From contig CATLIJ010000001.1 in the NCBI GenBank assembly GCA_949948825.1, positions 1 to 50,773 of the forward strand: a stretch of 50,773 nucleotides of DNA, read 5' to 3'. The notes under the pieces were generated by a model. The model searched no databases. It saw nothing but the letters and a program-made list of their open reading frames with translations, and was not told where the DNA came from. The position numbers were made by a program, and so were the translations under genes. Positions within the stretch are counted from its first letter, which is position 1, and each line of letters starts with the position of its first letter. Shown piece after piece: positions 1-8,355 of this stretch. Origin of the DNA: an uncultured Clostridiaceae bacterium (GTDB taxonomy: Bacteria; Bacillota; Clostridia; Lachnospirales; Lachnospiraceae).

Positions 1-1
1 G

Positions 2-205
2 CTGCAAAAGACCATTTCCAAGGTCAGCGATGTGCTTTCTAACCCGTGGGTAGAGAGACTTTTGGAGAATGGAGCGATCACAGAACTTGACCGTGCTACG
101 GTGGTGGAGTTTATTGACAAGATTTATGTGTTTGAAGATAAGCATATTGAGATTGTCTATAAGTTCAGCGGGGAGTTTGACGGATTGTTTGTAAGGTCTG
201 TTTAA
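2..205 (+). CDS. Large serine recombinase, C-terminal end (partial)
   Basis: Only the last 67 residues are in the window; the gene begins upstream. The tail has the pattern seen at the C-terminus of large serine site-specific recombinases (DUF4368-type): a helix around SNPWVERLLENG, then ITELDRATVVEFIDKIYV and a final strand IEIVYKFSGEFD. Such enzymes integrate and excise conjugative or mobilisable elements and usually lie at one end of the element. This fits the gene remnants and the broken amidase immediately downstream. The catalytic N-terminal domain cannot be seen, so activity is unknown. Confidence 0.75.
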   Translation: MQKTISKVSDVLSNPWVERLLENGAITELDRATVVEFIDKIYVFEDKHIEIVYKFSGEFDGLFVRSV

Positions 206-285
206 GAGTATCCGTGAAATTTTAGACAACTTGCAATAGGTTGGGTAAAATGCTATACTTATTTGGAACGGAGCGTGATACAGCC

Positions 286-645
286 ATGCCAAAAACCCAT
301 GAAAAGAATGGAATTATTTATTTTGATAAACCTTTTAAAACAACATTAGTGTCCTGGGTATTAGAACATGAATTGTGCGACAGCCTGGTTTTAGATAGAG
401 AAGAGCTGATTGACGATGGGTGTGATGAGTGGATCTATGTCCGTTGCTACGCCAGAAGCAGAGAGTATAATAACCGCTTATATTCCGATGTATTTCTGTC
501 AGAACTTAAAAACGAGGGATTGAGAGTGCTGTATGGCGCTGGATGTCAGCAGAACTGGAGCAGGCATTGGGGGAAAAGTATGAAAGTATTGGTTGATACA
601 AACGTTATTTTAGATGACTTGATGGGGAGGAAACTAGGCGAATAA
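286..645 (+). CDS. Unrecognised ORF in mobile-element debris
   Basis: An open frame runs from 241 (TTG) to 645; the first ATG is at 286. The first ~85 residues after that ATG look protein-like and slightly acidic (DSLVLDREELIDDG, EWIYVRCYARS) but match no family I recognise. The last third is probably not native. From about 540 another frame reads MSAELEQALGEKYESIG and stops at 596, like the tail of an antitoxin, and the PIN-toxin start at 580 happens to be in this frame. I read the ORF as a chance fusion of fragments in a decaying element end. No convincing ribosome site precedes it. Confidence 0.35.
   Translation: MPKTHEKNGIIYFDKPFKTTLVSWVLEHELCDSLVLDREELIDDGCDEWIYVRCYARSREYNNRLYSDVFLSELKNEGLRVLYGAGCQQNWSRHWGKSMKVLVDTNVILDDLMGRKLGE
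580..645 (+). pseudogene. Truncated PIN-domain toxin start
   Basis: The residues MKVLVDTNVILDDLMGRK are the typical first strand and helix of a PIN-domain ribonuclease toxin, including the first catalytic Asp. The reading frame then ends after LGE at 645. PIN toxins are about 130 residues, so over 100 residues are missing. The 17-base overlap with an antitoxin-like tail ending at 596 is the usual arrangement of a toxin-antitoxin operon. It must be inactive as a nuclease. Confidence 0.55.
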
Positions 646-666
646 TATTTTGGTCTGTTCCCGCCT

Positions 667-1224
667 CCTGGTCATGGAGGAAATGATCCGGGGAAGGTGG
701 GAGTGGATGGAAGCCTGGAGAAGGATATTAACCTGGAGATTGCCAGGAAGCTGAAGGCATATCTGGAGGCGTCAGATGTGGAAGTGGTCATGACGCGGGA
801 AGAGGACAAAGGGCTTTATGGAGAGAAGGACAGCCGCAAGAAGATGGCAGATATGAAGAAACGCTGTGACTTGATTAATGAGACAAGGCCGGAACTGGTG
901 GTCAGCATTCACCAGAACAGTTACCATGAGGAAAGTGTCTCCGGAGGTCAGGTCTTTTACTATAAAGATTCGGAAAAGGGAAAGCAGCTGGCAGAGATTC
1001 TTCAAAAGCGGTTTGATTTTGTCCTGGGGGAGAAGAACAGAAGGCTGGCAAAGCCCAATGGAAATTATTACCTTCTGCTTCATGTGAAACAGCCAATTGT
1101 GATTGTGGAGTGTGGATTTCTGTCCAACTGGAAAGAGGCGAAAGCTTTGAATACAGAGGATTATCAGGATCGGATGGCATGGACGATTCATATGGGAATT
1201 ATGGAGTACTTAAACCGTCCATAA
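667..1224 (+). pseudogene. N-acetylmuramoyl-L-alanine amidase, 5' end lost
   Basis: This is an Amidase_3-type peptidoglycan amidase: zinc-ligand region GHGGNDPG, central SIHQN with the second His, and C-terminal VECGFLSN with the catalytic Glu. The frame runs in from upstream with no start codon. Homologues have a strand ending in IDPGHGG before the first zinc ligand; here the native sequence begins exactly at PGHGG (667-681) and what precedes it is unrelated. The first Val codon at 697 (GTG) could be mistaken for a start, but starting there would drop the zinc-binding His. I infer that the element to the left inserted into or deleted the 5' part. A product initiated at 697 would be inactive. 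Confidence 0.7.
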
Positions 1225-1234
1225 AAAACAGGAA

Positions 1235-1266
1235 GAGAAGCCGCCATAAGGAGACGGCTTCTTTTT
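1235..1266 (+). terminator. Terminator between amidase and chemoreceptor
   Basis: Stem AGAAGCCG / CGGCTTCT with an 11-base loop is followed by a T run on the plus strand. The chemoreceptor on the other strand ends at 1269, so the same hairpin can serve both converging transcripts. Confidence 0.75.
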
Positions 1267-1268
1267 GA

Positions 1269-2855
1269 TTACAGGTTATTAAATACAGTAGTTTCTCTTT
1301 CCAGCCCTTTTACCACTTCCTGATTCACTCCCATGCGCTGTGTGATATCTTCCATATCATCAGCGAGATTTTTGGTATTGCCTGCCACACCGGAGATACC
1401 GTTGGCTCCCTGGTCAATGACCTTTGTAATGGTGTTGATGGAATCTGCGATTTCAGACATGGAGTTTTTCAGGCGGTCGGTCCGTTTTTGAAACTCATCC
1501 ATAGTCTGACGGATATAGGCGGCATCCTCCATATACTGGCTGCCGGATTTGACAAATTCCTGAAATTCCGTAAGAACAGACTGACTCATATAGTCTGTCA
1601 GATTCTGTGCATTTTCAGAAAGATTGTAAACAGCGGAAGTGACTATGGTGTTAATGTCCTGAATCCGGTTGGCTGTTTCCTGGCTGGAATGGGCAAGATC
1701 ACGTACTTCGCTGGCAACAATGGCAAAACCTTTTCCGGCAGCTCCCGCATTGGCAGCTTCCACAGAAGCATTAAGGGCAATCAGCCGGGTTTGTTGGCAG
1801 ATGTTCAGAATGTCGCTGGTCAGGACTTTGATCTGGTCCACGCTTTTGCTTTTTTCAATGGCATCATTAAGAGCCAGGAGAATTTCCTTTGCCTTGGCGC
1901 CGGTGATCTCCGCACTTTTTTGGGCAGATTGCTGCATTGTGTTGGCACGGGCATTCATCTGAATGGTATAAGCAGTGATAGCGCTGCATTCTTCTGCAAT
2001 ATTCTGTACATCTGACCGTACATCCTCTGTGTTGTCATTAATGGCAGATACGCTGCCTGCCACTTCCTGTATGGTTGCGGACATTTGCTCTGCAAGGATG
2101 GAAAGGCTGGCAGCGCTTCCTTTGGAAGCCTGAGTTCTTTTTAAGACCTCGCCGGTCATGTTGTTAATGCGTCCGGAGCTTTCCTGGATGGTCTTTAAAA
2201 TATTTTTCACGGGAATCACCACATGACGGTTAATCAGCTTCAGGGCTGCAAACACCAGGAAGACGCAGGCAATGACAGAAGCAGAGCCGCCTGCTATGGA
2301 GATCATATATACAATGGAAAGGTGCATTCTTGCTGTGGCAGTCTGCTTGCTGATGGAAGCATTTAAAGCGTCAATATCCTCCTCCATGGCAGCAGCAGAA
2401 GAGGCAACATCCTGGTTAGCCAGGGCATAGGCCTCCTGAGTCTTGTGGCTGGCGCTGGCGCAGACCAGATGGACCAGGGCATGCTTAAAGGAATCATAAT
2501 GGGACAAAAGCTGTTCATATTGTTTCTGGTCTTCCGGTATAACATGATACTCATATTTGGCAAGCATGTCATCCAAAACAGCTTCCTCTTCCTTAATTTG
2601 CTGGACCAGAATGATCATGGTATCATAGTCAGTAGCTACAATGTGGCTTAGGGCCATTTTATGTATATTCATGGAGGACTGACAGATTTCTGCCAGCTGG
2701 CTTTTGCCCTCCATGTAATTGTCAGCAATATTGGAAGCGCTTGCATTTACATTATGGATATTGATAAAGGAAAGAAGGTTTGACAAAAGCGCTACAATAC
2801 CTAAAAGAGCGACTGGTATAATCAAACGATGTTTTAAACTGATATTTTTCATCAC
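1269..2855 (-). CDS. Methyl-accepting chemotaxis protein
   Basis: A 528-residue transmembrane chemoreceptor. TM1 is near residues 12-33. An extracytoplasmic helical sensor of about 150 residues follows (four-helix-bundle type by appearance), then TM2 near 180-208, a HAMP-like linker and a long coiled-coil signalling domain. The kinase-contact tip is clear near residues 350-370 (TRLIALNASVEAANAG, then GFAIVASEVRDLA). It would control CheA/CheW arrays and flagellar rotation. Either the GTG at 2855 or the ATG at 2852 can start it behind AAGGAG. It lies 26 bases downstream of a sugar-binding lipoprotein on the same strand, so the two are probably co-transcribed. No che or flagellar genes are nearby. 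Confidence 0.93.
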   Translation of the reverse strand: MMKNISLKHRLIIPVALLGIVALLSNLLSFINIHNVNASASNIADNYMEGKSQLAEICQSSMNIHKMALSHIVATDYDTMIILVQQIKEEEAVLDDMLAKYEYHVIPEDQKQYEQLLSHYDSFKHALVHLVCASASHKTQEAYALANQDVASSAAAMEEDIDALNASISKQTATARMHLSIVYMISIAGGSASVIACVFLVFAALKLINRHVVIPVKNILKTIQESSGRINNMTGEVLKRTQASKGSAASLSILAEQMSATIQEVAGSVSAINDNTEDVRSDVQNIAEECSAITAYTIQMNARANTMQQSAQKSAEITGAKAKEILLALNDAIEKSKSVDQIKVLTSDILNICQQTRLIALNASVEAANAGAAGKGFAIVASEVRDLAHSSQETANRIQDINTIVTSAVYNLSENAQNLTDYMSQSVLTEFQEFVKSGSQYMEDAAYIRQTMDEFQKRTDRLKNSMSEIADSINTITKVIDQGANGISGVAGNTKNLADDMEDITQRMGVNQEVVKGLERETTVFNNL

Positions 2856-2881
2856 GGCTGCTACTCCTTTATGATCGGATC

Positions 2882-4123
2882 TTATGGGGCGGTAATGCCT
2901 TCAACCATAAGGTCAAGCTGTTCCTGAAGGCTGTCTTTGGACGGATTCCCGGCCAGAAGATTATCGGTAAAATCAGCTACTGGTTCCCAGAAATTTCCTC
3001 CGATTCGCTGAAGGCAGGAAAATTCGGATTGTTCCAGCAATGCAGCGATAGCAGGAGCGTTTTGAACCTCATCTGAGGCTGCCGCATTTTTGTTGGCTGG
3101 TCCCTGGCCCCGCAGCAGAAAGCGCAGCTTTTGATTTTCTTCATTGGCAATCCATTCAGCCAGCTTTGCAGCCCACTCTCTTTGTTTGGAATATGCATTA
3201 ACGCCAATTAGCTTGTAGCCAGAAAAGGAGGTCATCTGTACCTGCTGTCCTGCGCAGGTGTAGGCGGGAAGCTTTGCAGCAGCAAAATCCCGGCCCCAGG
3301 CAGCTTCCACAGCGACTCCATTCCATACGCCGTTAATGCCAGCGATAATCGTTCCGTTTTTAACACCTTCCACAAATCCGGCGTCATCCGTGCTGACAAA
3401 TCCAGGATGCTTTGCCATATCTTCCATAGCCTGGGCCACATCAATTCCTTTTATCCTGCCTTCTGTGCTGTTCCATGTACAGTAATTGGTAATTCCGTCG
3501 TCATTCAGCCCCACAGTAAGCCCTGTATTGCCAAACAGAGCATATACATACCATCCGGAGGACCATTCCATGGAGACTTTTTTTCCATGTTCAGCAGCAA
3601 TCTGAAGCATCTGATCCCAGGATTTAATCTCTTCTTCAGAAAAATATTTTTTATTATAATAAAGAAAATATCCGTTATCTGCTGTCAGAGGCAATGCATA
3701 TAAAGTATCATTTACACAGGCAGCCTGAACCGCTTCCGGAATGTTTGCCTGTCGGAAGGCTTCCGGATTTTCCACTGGTTCCAATGCGCCTGCAGCCACC
3801 AGGGTATTCAGCTGATCATCAGCAAATGCAAATACATCTGCCCCGTTTTCCAGGTCTTCCATCAGTGCGTCGGTGCAGTGGCTCTCACTTTGGGGCTGAT
3901 ATTGGATCTGGAAATTTGCCTGTCCGCGGTATTGAGACTGAAATCCGTCAAAGATCTGGCGAAGCAATTCTTCATCTTCCGCAGCGCCCCATACGGTCAG
4001 ACTGACTGTGTCAGAGACAGGCGATGACACTTCATCTGATGGTTTGGGGTCATGGTTCTGGCATCCGGTCAGCAATGCGGCCAGCAAAAGAGCGGGGAGC
4101 CATGTATTCATCCTCTTTTTCAT
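2882..4123 (-). CDS. Extracellular solute-binding lipoprotein (sugar ABC type)
   Basis: A family-1 extracellular solute-binding protein of 413 residues. A Lys-rich start is followed by a hydrophobic signal and lipobox LLTGC (Cys at residue 21), so it should be lipid-anchored outside the membrane. The mature part has features of sugar-binding proteins: VSLTVWGAAEDEELL, ALPLTADNGYFLYYNKKYF, and a C-terminal helical lobe with YSKQREWAAKLAEWI. The start at 4123 is chosen because GGAGAAAGTT precedes it; the longer frame from 4156 lacks a good site. No permease or ATPase gene is adjacent. The next gene is a chemoreceptor, suggesting ligand presentation to chemotaxis, or use of a transporter encoded elsewhere. 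An inverted repeat TGTCA-N4-TGACA lies just upstream (near 4140-4155). Confidence 0.9.
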   Translation of the reverse strand: MKKRMNTWLPALLLAALLTGCQNHDPKPSDEVSSPVSDTVSLTVWGAAEDEELLRQIFDGFQSQYRGQANFQIQYQPQSESHCTDALMEDLENGADVFAFADDQLNTLVAAGALEPVENPEAFRQANIPEAVQAACVNDTLYALPLTADNGYFLYYNKKYFSEEEIKSWDQMLQIAAEHGKKVSMEWSSGWYVYALFGNTGLTVGLNDDGITNYCTWNSTEGRIKGIDVAQAMEDMAKHPGFVSTDDAGFVEGVKNGTIIAGINGVWNGVAVEAAWGRDFAAAKLPAYTCAGQQVQMTSFSGYKLIGVNAYSKQREWAAKLAEWIANEENQKLRFLLRGQGPANKNAAASDEVQNAPAIAALLEQSEFSCLQRIGGNFWEPVADFTDNLLAGNPSKDSLQEQLDLMVEGITAP

Positions 4124-4235
4124 AACTTTCTCCGTCATTGTCATTTTTTGACACAATTTTTATTTATTATTATTTGGAATGATTTGGTATGGATCAACAG
4201 GAAATCAGGATGTGAGGAATGGAGCCAACCAGTCA

Positions 4236-4496
4236 TTAAGACTGGCTGGCTCTGTTTTCCTGTTCATAGGCTTTTAATGCCTGAGCAAGCTGATCCGGAC
4301 AGGAGGTGGGGCGAAAACCGCAATGGATGCCTTCCAGCCGTTCAATGGCTTCACTTACATCCATCCCCTCCACCAGACGGGCTACCCCCTGGGTATTCCC
4401 GGAACATCCGCCGATATACTGAACATTAGTAAGCTTGTGATCCTTCACATCAAAACGGATTTCTCTTGAGCAGACATTGCGTGTTTTATAAACCAT
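4236..4496 (-). CDS. TIGR03905-type TSCPD domain protein
   Basis: A small protein of 86 residues with the conserved GGCSGN motif and the C-terminal IHCGFRPTSCPDQLA segment that names the TSCPD family. Cysteines near both motifs suggest metal or redox chemistry, but no reaction is established. Related domains occur at the C-terminus of some vitamin B12-dependent ribonucleotide reductases. The start at 4496 is preceded by GGAGG at good spacing; the upstream extension to 4553 is unlikely. It seems to be a single-gene unit on the minus strand. Confidence 0.85.
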   Translation of the reverse strand: MVYKTRNVCSREIRFDVKDHKLTNVQYIGGCSGNTQGVARLVEGMDVSEAIERLEGIHCGFRPTSCPDQLAQALKAYEQENRASQS

Positions 4497-4587
4497 TGTA
4501 ATAGTCCTCCATGCTTGTAATAAATAATTAAAAAAATTAACTGGAAATTTCAAACAGTATTTTTATTATATCCAGTTATAAAAGGGA

Positions 4588-4615
4588 TTGTCAAGAGTTT
4601 TATATGTGGTATACT
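4588..4615 (+). promoter_or_regulatory. Promoter of mtnN
   Basis: TTGTCA (4588-4593), a 16-base spacer and TATACT (4610-4615) form a good housekeeping promoter about 50 bases before the mtnN start. Confidence 0.75.
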
Positions 4616-4664
4616 GTGTACGTGAATGGTTACTTAAAAACTAGAAAAACAAAGGAGCAAGCTT

Positions 4665-5357
4665 ATGTTAGGAATCATCGGCGCCATGGCAGAAGAGGTG
4701 GAGCAGCTGAAAAAGGAGATGAAGGAGCCGGAGGTGGTGTCTCTGGCTGGAATGGATTTTTATAAGGGAAGAATTCAGGACAAGGATGTTGTTGTGGTGC
4801 GTTCTGGTATTGGAAAGGTAAATGCAGCTGTGTGCGTGCAGATTCTTGTGGACCGGTTTGGCGTGGACGGGATTGTAAATACAGGAATTGCCGGATCTCT
4901 TAAGGCAGAGATTAATATTGGAGATCTGGTGCTGGCCACAGATGCAGTACAGCATGATGTGGATGCCACACAGTTTGGGTATGAGCCAGGACAGATTCCG
5001 CAGATGGGAACACTGGCCTTTGAGGCAGACCAGAGCTTGCGGGAGACAGCTGCCAGATGCTGTCGGAAGGTCAATCCGGATATTGGAGTGCATGAGGGGC
5101 GCGTGCTGACAGGCGACCAGTTTGTGTCCTCCAGGGAAAAGAAGAAGTGGCTGTCAGACACATTTAAAGGCGCATGTACCGAGATGGAGGGGGCAGCCAT
5201 TGCCCAGGCTGCCTGTTTGAACCAGGTGCCGTTTCTGATTGTACGAGCCATCTCTGACAAGGCAGATGACAGTGCGCAGATGGATTACGAGGAGTTTGAG
5301 CGGCTGGCGATTATTCACAGCGTCAACCTGACCAGGGCGTTGATTGGGGCTGTATAA
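4665..5357 (+). CDS. mtnN: 5'-methylthioadenosine/S-adenosylhomocysteine nucleosidase
   Basis: A 230-residue cytosolic nucleosidase that hydrolyses methylthioadenosine and S-adenosylhomocysteine to adenine plus the thioribose, recycling by-products of methylation, polyamine and autoinducer-2 chemistry. Family signatures are clear: N-terminal IIGAMAEEVEQL with the catalytic acid region, VVRSGIGKVNAA, VNTGIAGSL, the substrate segment TEMEGAAIAQAA near residue 170 and VRAISDKADD with the catalytic Asp. Length and start are normal; AAAGGAG precedes the ATG. It is transcribed alone from its own promoter. A perfect 14-base palindrome (5389-5402) follows the stop. Confidence 0.97.
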   Translation: MLGIIGAMAEEVEQLKKEMKEPEVVSLAGMDFYKGRIQDKDVVVVRSGIGKVNAAVCVQILVDRFGVDGIVNTGIAGSLKAEINIGDLVLATDAVQHDVDATQFGYEPGQIPQMGTLAFEADQSLRETAARCCRKVNPDIGVHEGRVLTGDQFVSSREKKKWLSDTFKGACTEMEGAAIAQAACLNQVPFLIVRAISDKADDSAQMDYEEFERLAIIHSVNLTRALIGAV

Positions 5358-5388
5358 GAAATATCTGTGTTATTTTTCTGAAGGCAAA

Positions 5389-5402
5389 CATGCCGCGGCA
5401 TG
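5389..5402. repeat. 14-base perfect palindrome
   Basis: CATGCCGCGGCATG lies 32 bases after the mtnN stop. It has no T run, so it is not a clear terminator; it could be an operator or a weak hairpin. Confidence 0.4.
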
Positions 5403-5485
5403 AAAAGAGGCTCCTTAAGAATCCAACATGAACTTAAGAATCAGATATCATCGAACTTTGACGAACGATTCTAGGCTCCCTGAAC

Positions 5486-5514
5486 TTTCCAAAATGGATT
5501 TTGGCGGCTATAAT
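5486..5514 (+). promoter_or_regulatory. Promoter of the 5556 membrane protein
   Basis: TTTCCA (5486-5491), a 17-base spacer and perfect TATAAT (5509-5514). Just upstream are two direct copies of CTTAAGAATC (5414-5423 and 5433-5442), 19 bases apart start to start, which may be regulator half-sites. Confidence 0.7.
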
Positions 5515-5555
5515 GATAGCTGTCTGAAAAATCAGGAAAGAAAGGGGAGCTTTTT

Positions 5556-6554
5556 ATGCTGCAATTATTAGAAACAGGACAGGCATTGTATGTACTGGCA
5601 GGTATTTGTTTTCTGGGGGTTGTTACCAGAATGATAACCAGTAATCTTTACAAAAGACTGATTAAGGAAAGCGGAAGCATGGCTACCACAAAGAATAAGT
5701 GCTTAAGAGATCTGAAACAGAAAACGGAGAATACATATCGAATGAATCAGGGACTGCCGGACAGCGGAGCCTGGTTGGATCATCAGCTCTGCGAGATGAA
5801 ATTCGGCGGACTGACTTTGGCAGGATGGGGGAATCTTTCCATGCAGCTGACCTGGCTGTGCCTGCTGGCAGGGGGAATCGGGGCGTTTTTTTCTTATTGG
5901 TACAGACTGGATACATTTTATGTGGTGCTCTATGGAGCAGGGGCAGTTTTGATGTCTATGTTTACCATGCTGTTTGACAATGGGACAGCAGGGGGAAGGC
6001 GGGAGCTTTTGGAGGCATCTCTACAGGATTACCTGGAGAATATTTTGTGTCCCAGGCTGGCGCGGAGTGTGACAGAGGACAGCAGCTGGAATGACGGGCC
6101 GGATTCTTCCAGGGCAAAGGTGCGCAGCTTTGTCCGTCTGGCGGACCGGGGAAACCAGGCGGACCGGAGAGGAGATGCAGCTAAGACCAGGGAGCCGGAG
6201 CCAGAGGAGGCAGCTGGTATGAGCGCTGGCCGGATAGGAGACAATGCAACTCAGAATAATGGAAGCGTCCAGGGAGACAAGGGAAGCCAGAGAGACCGGA
6301 GCAGCACACGGCTGGGCGGCTCCGGAAAAAGAAACAATAAAAATGGCAGGCGGGAGGCAGCTGCAACTGCCATGGAGGATACGGGCGAGGAGACAAAGGC
6401 CAGTGTCCGTGATGTGGATTATCTGAAGCGGAGTCTGGAGCAGATTGCTGCGAGCAAGGAAAAAGGGAAGGAAGGAGATGAAAGCTGGCTGAAAGAGCTG
6501 GGACCTGATGAGGTGCAGCTGATTGGAGATATTTTAAAGGAATATCTGGCGTGA
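5556..6554 (+). CDS. Membrane protein of unknown function
   Basis: A 332-residue protein I do not recognise by name. Hydrophobic segments lie near residues 8-26, 95-115 and 120-142, followed by a long polar, low-complexity region (about 170-290) rich in Gly, Arg, Glu and Asp. A short conserved-looking tail follows (SWLKELGPDEVQLIGDILKEYL), which may be a docking motif. AAAGGGGAG precedes the ATG and a strong promoter lies 42 bases upstream. The disordered linker and terminal peptide suggest a membrane anchor that tethers a partner; that is inference. Confidence 0.75.
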   Translation: MLQLLETGQALYVLAGICFLGVVTRMITSNLYKRLIKESGSMATTKNKCLRDLKQKTENTYRMNQGLPDSGAWLDHQLCEMKFGGLTLAGWGNLSMQLTWLCLLAGGIGAFFSYWYRLDTFYVVLYGAGAVLMSMFTMLFDNGTAGGRRELLEASLQDYLENILCPRLARSVTEDSSWNDGPDSSRAKVRSFVRLADRGNQADRRGDAAKTREPEPEEAAGMSAGRIGDNATQNNGSVQGDKGSQRDRSSTRLGGSGKRNNKNGRREAAATAMEDTGEETKASVRDVDYLKRSLEQIAASKEKGKEGDESWLKELGPDEVQLIGDILKEYLA

Positions 6555-6706
6555 AGGCAGGGCAGGAAGCATAGGTAAGGATTGTGAGACAGGTCAGAAT
6601 AATTATGAGGCTGGTGTAAGACGGGGTAAAGACGGAGAGAAGCAGATGTGATTTCCGATCACATTTTATATAGAATATGCTGAGAATCAGCAGAAAAGGG
6701 AATTTT

Positions 6707-6739
6707 AAGGCGTTTCGTTTTAGGTGAAACGCCTTTTTT
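6707..6739. terminator. Shared terminator of converging genes
   Basis: Stem AGGCGTTTC / GAAACGCCT with a 9-base loop, followed by five Ts on the plus strand. It lies directly before the stop of the minus-strand gene at 6744. Confidence 0.8.
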
Positions 6740-6743
6740 ATCT

Positions 6744-7010
6744 TTATTCTTCAATAATCTGCAGCTCCAGAAAATCAAAGGGAATGGATTCCACAAAAGA
6801 GTCCTGAGTAAAACGGGTTTTGGACACTCTTTGAAATTCAGAAATATTCTGATCCAGCCAGATGGGTTTGCTTAAATCAAATTCATAACAAATATCCTCC
6901 AGGGACTGAAAGACCATGGCAGTCCGGGACATGCTGTAATCTGTGATACAAATTACCGTGTCCTGAAGCATACGATTATTTTTCCAGATTTTTCCCCACA
7001 TACGGAACAC
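6744..7010 (-). CDS. Small conserved protein of unknown function
   Basis: An 88-residue acidic protein resembling a short hypothetical family common in Lachnospiraceae: start MWGKIWKNN, middle ICYEFDLSKPIWLDQNISEF, and an acidic hydrophobic tail FDFLELQIIEE. No catalytic motif or membrane segment is visible. The GTG at 7010 is favoured because GGAAGG precedes it by seven bases; the ATG at 7001 is the alternative. It is the only minus-strand gene in this stretch. Confidence 0.7.
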   Translation of the reverse strand: MFRMWGKIWKNNRMLQDTVICITDYSMSRTAMVFQSLEDICYEFDLSKPIWLDQNISEFQRVSKTRFTQDSFVESIPFDFLELQIIEE

Positions 7011-7110
7011 AGCGCTTCCTTCCTTTCCATGCTTTTGGTGCTTTCATCTTATCACAGATTTTATGCCCGGTCAACCAAGTATCTTCCGCCAGATTCTTTT
7101 CGGGAAACCC

Positions 7111-7139
7111 TTGCCCGCAGCAGCAATCTGTTGTAAACT
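7111..7139 (+). promoter_or_regulatory. Possible promoter of the 7189 gene
   Basis: TTGCCC (7111-7116), 17 bases, TAAACT (7134-7139). Moderate match only; a TATAAA overlaps just downstream. Confidence 0.4.
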
Positions 7140-7188
7140 ATAAACAGAAAAGGGTCAGGAATCAGCAGCTTGCAAAGGAGGACCAATT

Positions 7189-8280
7189 ATGGCACAGACG
7201 ATGGAGGAATGCCTGGTATTTTTAAACGAGGCAAAGGAGGCGCTGGAAAAGCTGCAGCAGCTGGAGGGACAGGAGCAGAAGCTTGTCCAGGAGGAGGCAC
7301 AGCTGGAGAGAAGCTTGGAAGAAGAGAAAAAGCAGATGGGAGCCGCTGTGCAGCAGACTGTGAAAAAACGGCGGGAGGAAATAAGCGCTGCCTATGAAGG
7401 GGAAATCCGCAAAGCCAAGGAACAGCTGAAGAAAATACGGAGCAAGCGGGAAAAAGCCAAAGGAAAAGGGATTAAGGGCCGGATTCAGGAGGAGACAGCT
7501 GTGTTTTGGGAGCAGATTCGGGACTTAAAACAGCAGAGAAGGAATCGGATTAAGAGGGAGCAGCTGCCGGGAATCTTTCAAAGTCCCCTGTATTACAGTC
7601 TTTATTTTCCTCATTTTTTAAAAGAGTATCTGATGCTTTTTTTGTGTATTCTTGTGGTGTTTCTGGCAATACCCTGGGGAGCATACTGGCTGCTGCCGGA
7701 GCGAAAGCCCCTTTATCTGGCAGGAATTTATATTATAGATATTCTGGTCGCAGGCGGCGGATATATTTTTGTGGGCAATCGGACAAAGCTGCCGTATATG
7801 GAGCCTTTGCGGGAATGCAGGAAGATTCAGGATCAGATTTTGGAAAACAGGAAAAAGATTCGGAAGACTGCAGCCAGTGTCCGGAGAGATAAAAATGAAG
7901 CTTTGTATGATTTGGGAAAATATGATGATGAGATAGCCAGATTGCAGCAGGAGCTGGAGGAGGTGGCAGAGAAGCAGAAGGATGCCCTGAATACATTTGA
8001 TACTGTGACAAAAAATATTCTTAAGGATGAAATTGAGAATCATTACAGGGCAAAGCTGGAACAACTCCAGGGGGATCACCAGGAGGTGGCAAGACGTCTG
8101 CGGGAGGTGCAGGAGGATGTGAAGGAGAGGCGGCTGCACATGACGGATTGTTATGGGACTTATTTGGGAAAGGAGTTTATGAATCCTCAAAAGCTTGGGG
8201 AACTGTGCATGATTGTTCAGGCAGGCAAAGCGTCAAATGTAAGTGAAGCCATCCGGGTGTACCAGAGCCAGAAAAAGTAA
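7189..8280 (+). CDS. Coiled-coil membrane protein of unknown function
   Basis: A 363-residue protein with a long charged coiled coil (about residues 10-125), two adjacent hydrophobic segments (about 145-172 and 178-202), and a second coiled coil (about 215-325). The architecture is a membrane hairpin with both helical arms in the cytoplasm. The tail (GKASNVSEAIRVYQSQ) looks like a small globular cap seen in several Firmicute proteins. GGAGG precedes the ATG. I do not recognise a named family; a scaffold role is a guess. Confidence 0.7.
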   Translation: MAQTMEECLVFLNEAKEALEKLQQLEGQEQKLVQEEAQLERSLEEEKKQMGAAVQQTVKKRREEISAAYEGEIRKAKEQLKKIRSKREKAKGKGIKGRIQEETAVFWEQIRDLKQQRRNRIKREQLPGIFQSPLYYSLYFPHFLKEYLMLFLCILVVFLAIPWGAYWLLPERKPLYLAGIYIIDILVAGGGYIFVGNRTKLPYMEPLRECRKIQDQILENRKKIRKTAASVRRDKNEALYDLGKYDDEIARLQQELEEVAEKQKDALNTFDTVTKNILKDEIENHYRAKLEQLQGDHQEVARRLREVQEDVKERRLHMTDCYGTYLGKEFMNPQKLGELCMIVQAGKASNVSEAIRVYQSQKK

Positions 8281-8294
8281 AAGACAGAATCAAA

Positions 8295-8324
8295 GTATAA
8301 AATTCTTTCCAGGCGCTTATAATA
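8295..8324 (+). promoter_or_regulatory. Forespore sigma-G-like promoter of yyaC
   Basis: GTATA (8295-8299), 18 bases, then TATAATA (8318-8324). This fits the Bacillus sigma-G pattern (GHATR, N18, CATNHTA) with one mismatch. The hexamer TATAAT within it also fits sigma-A, but no sigma-A -35 is present. Confidence 0.5.
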
Positions 8325-8355
8325 GGAATAACAAAATGAGTACAGGCGGGGAAGT

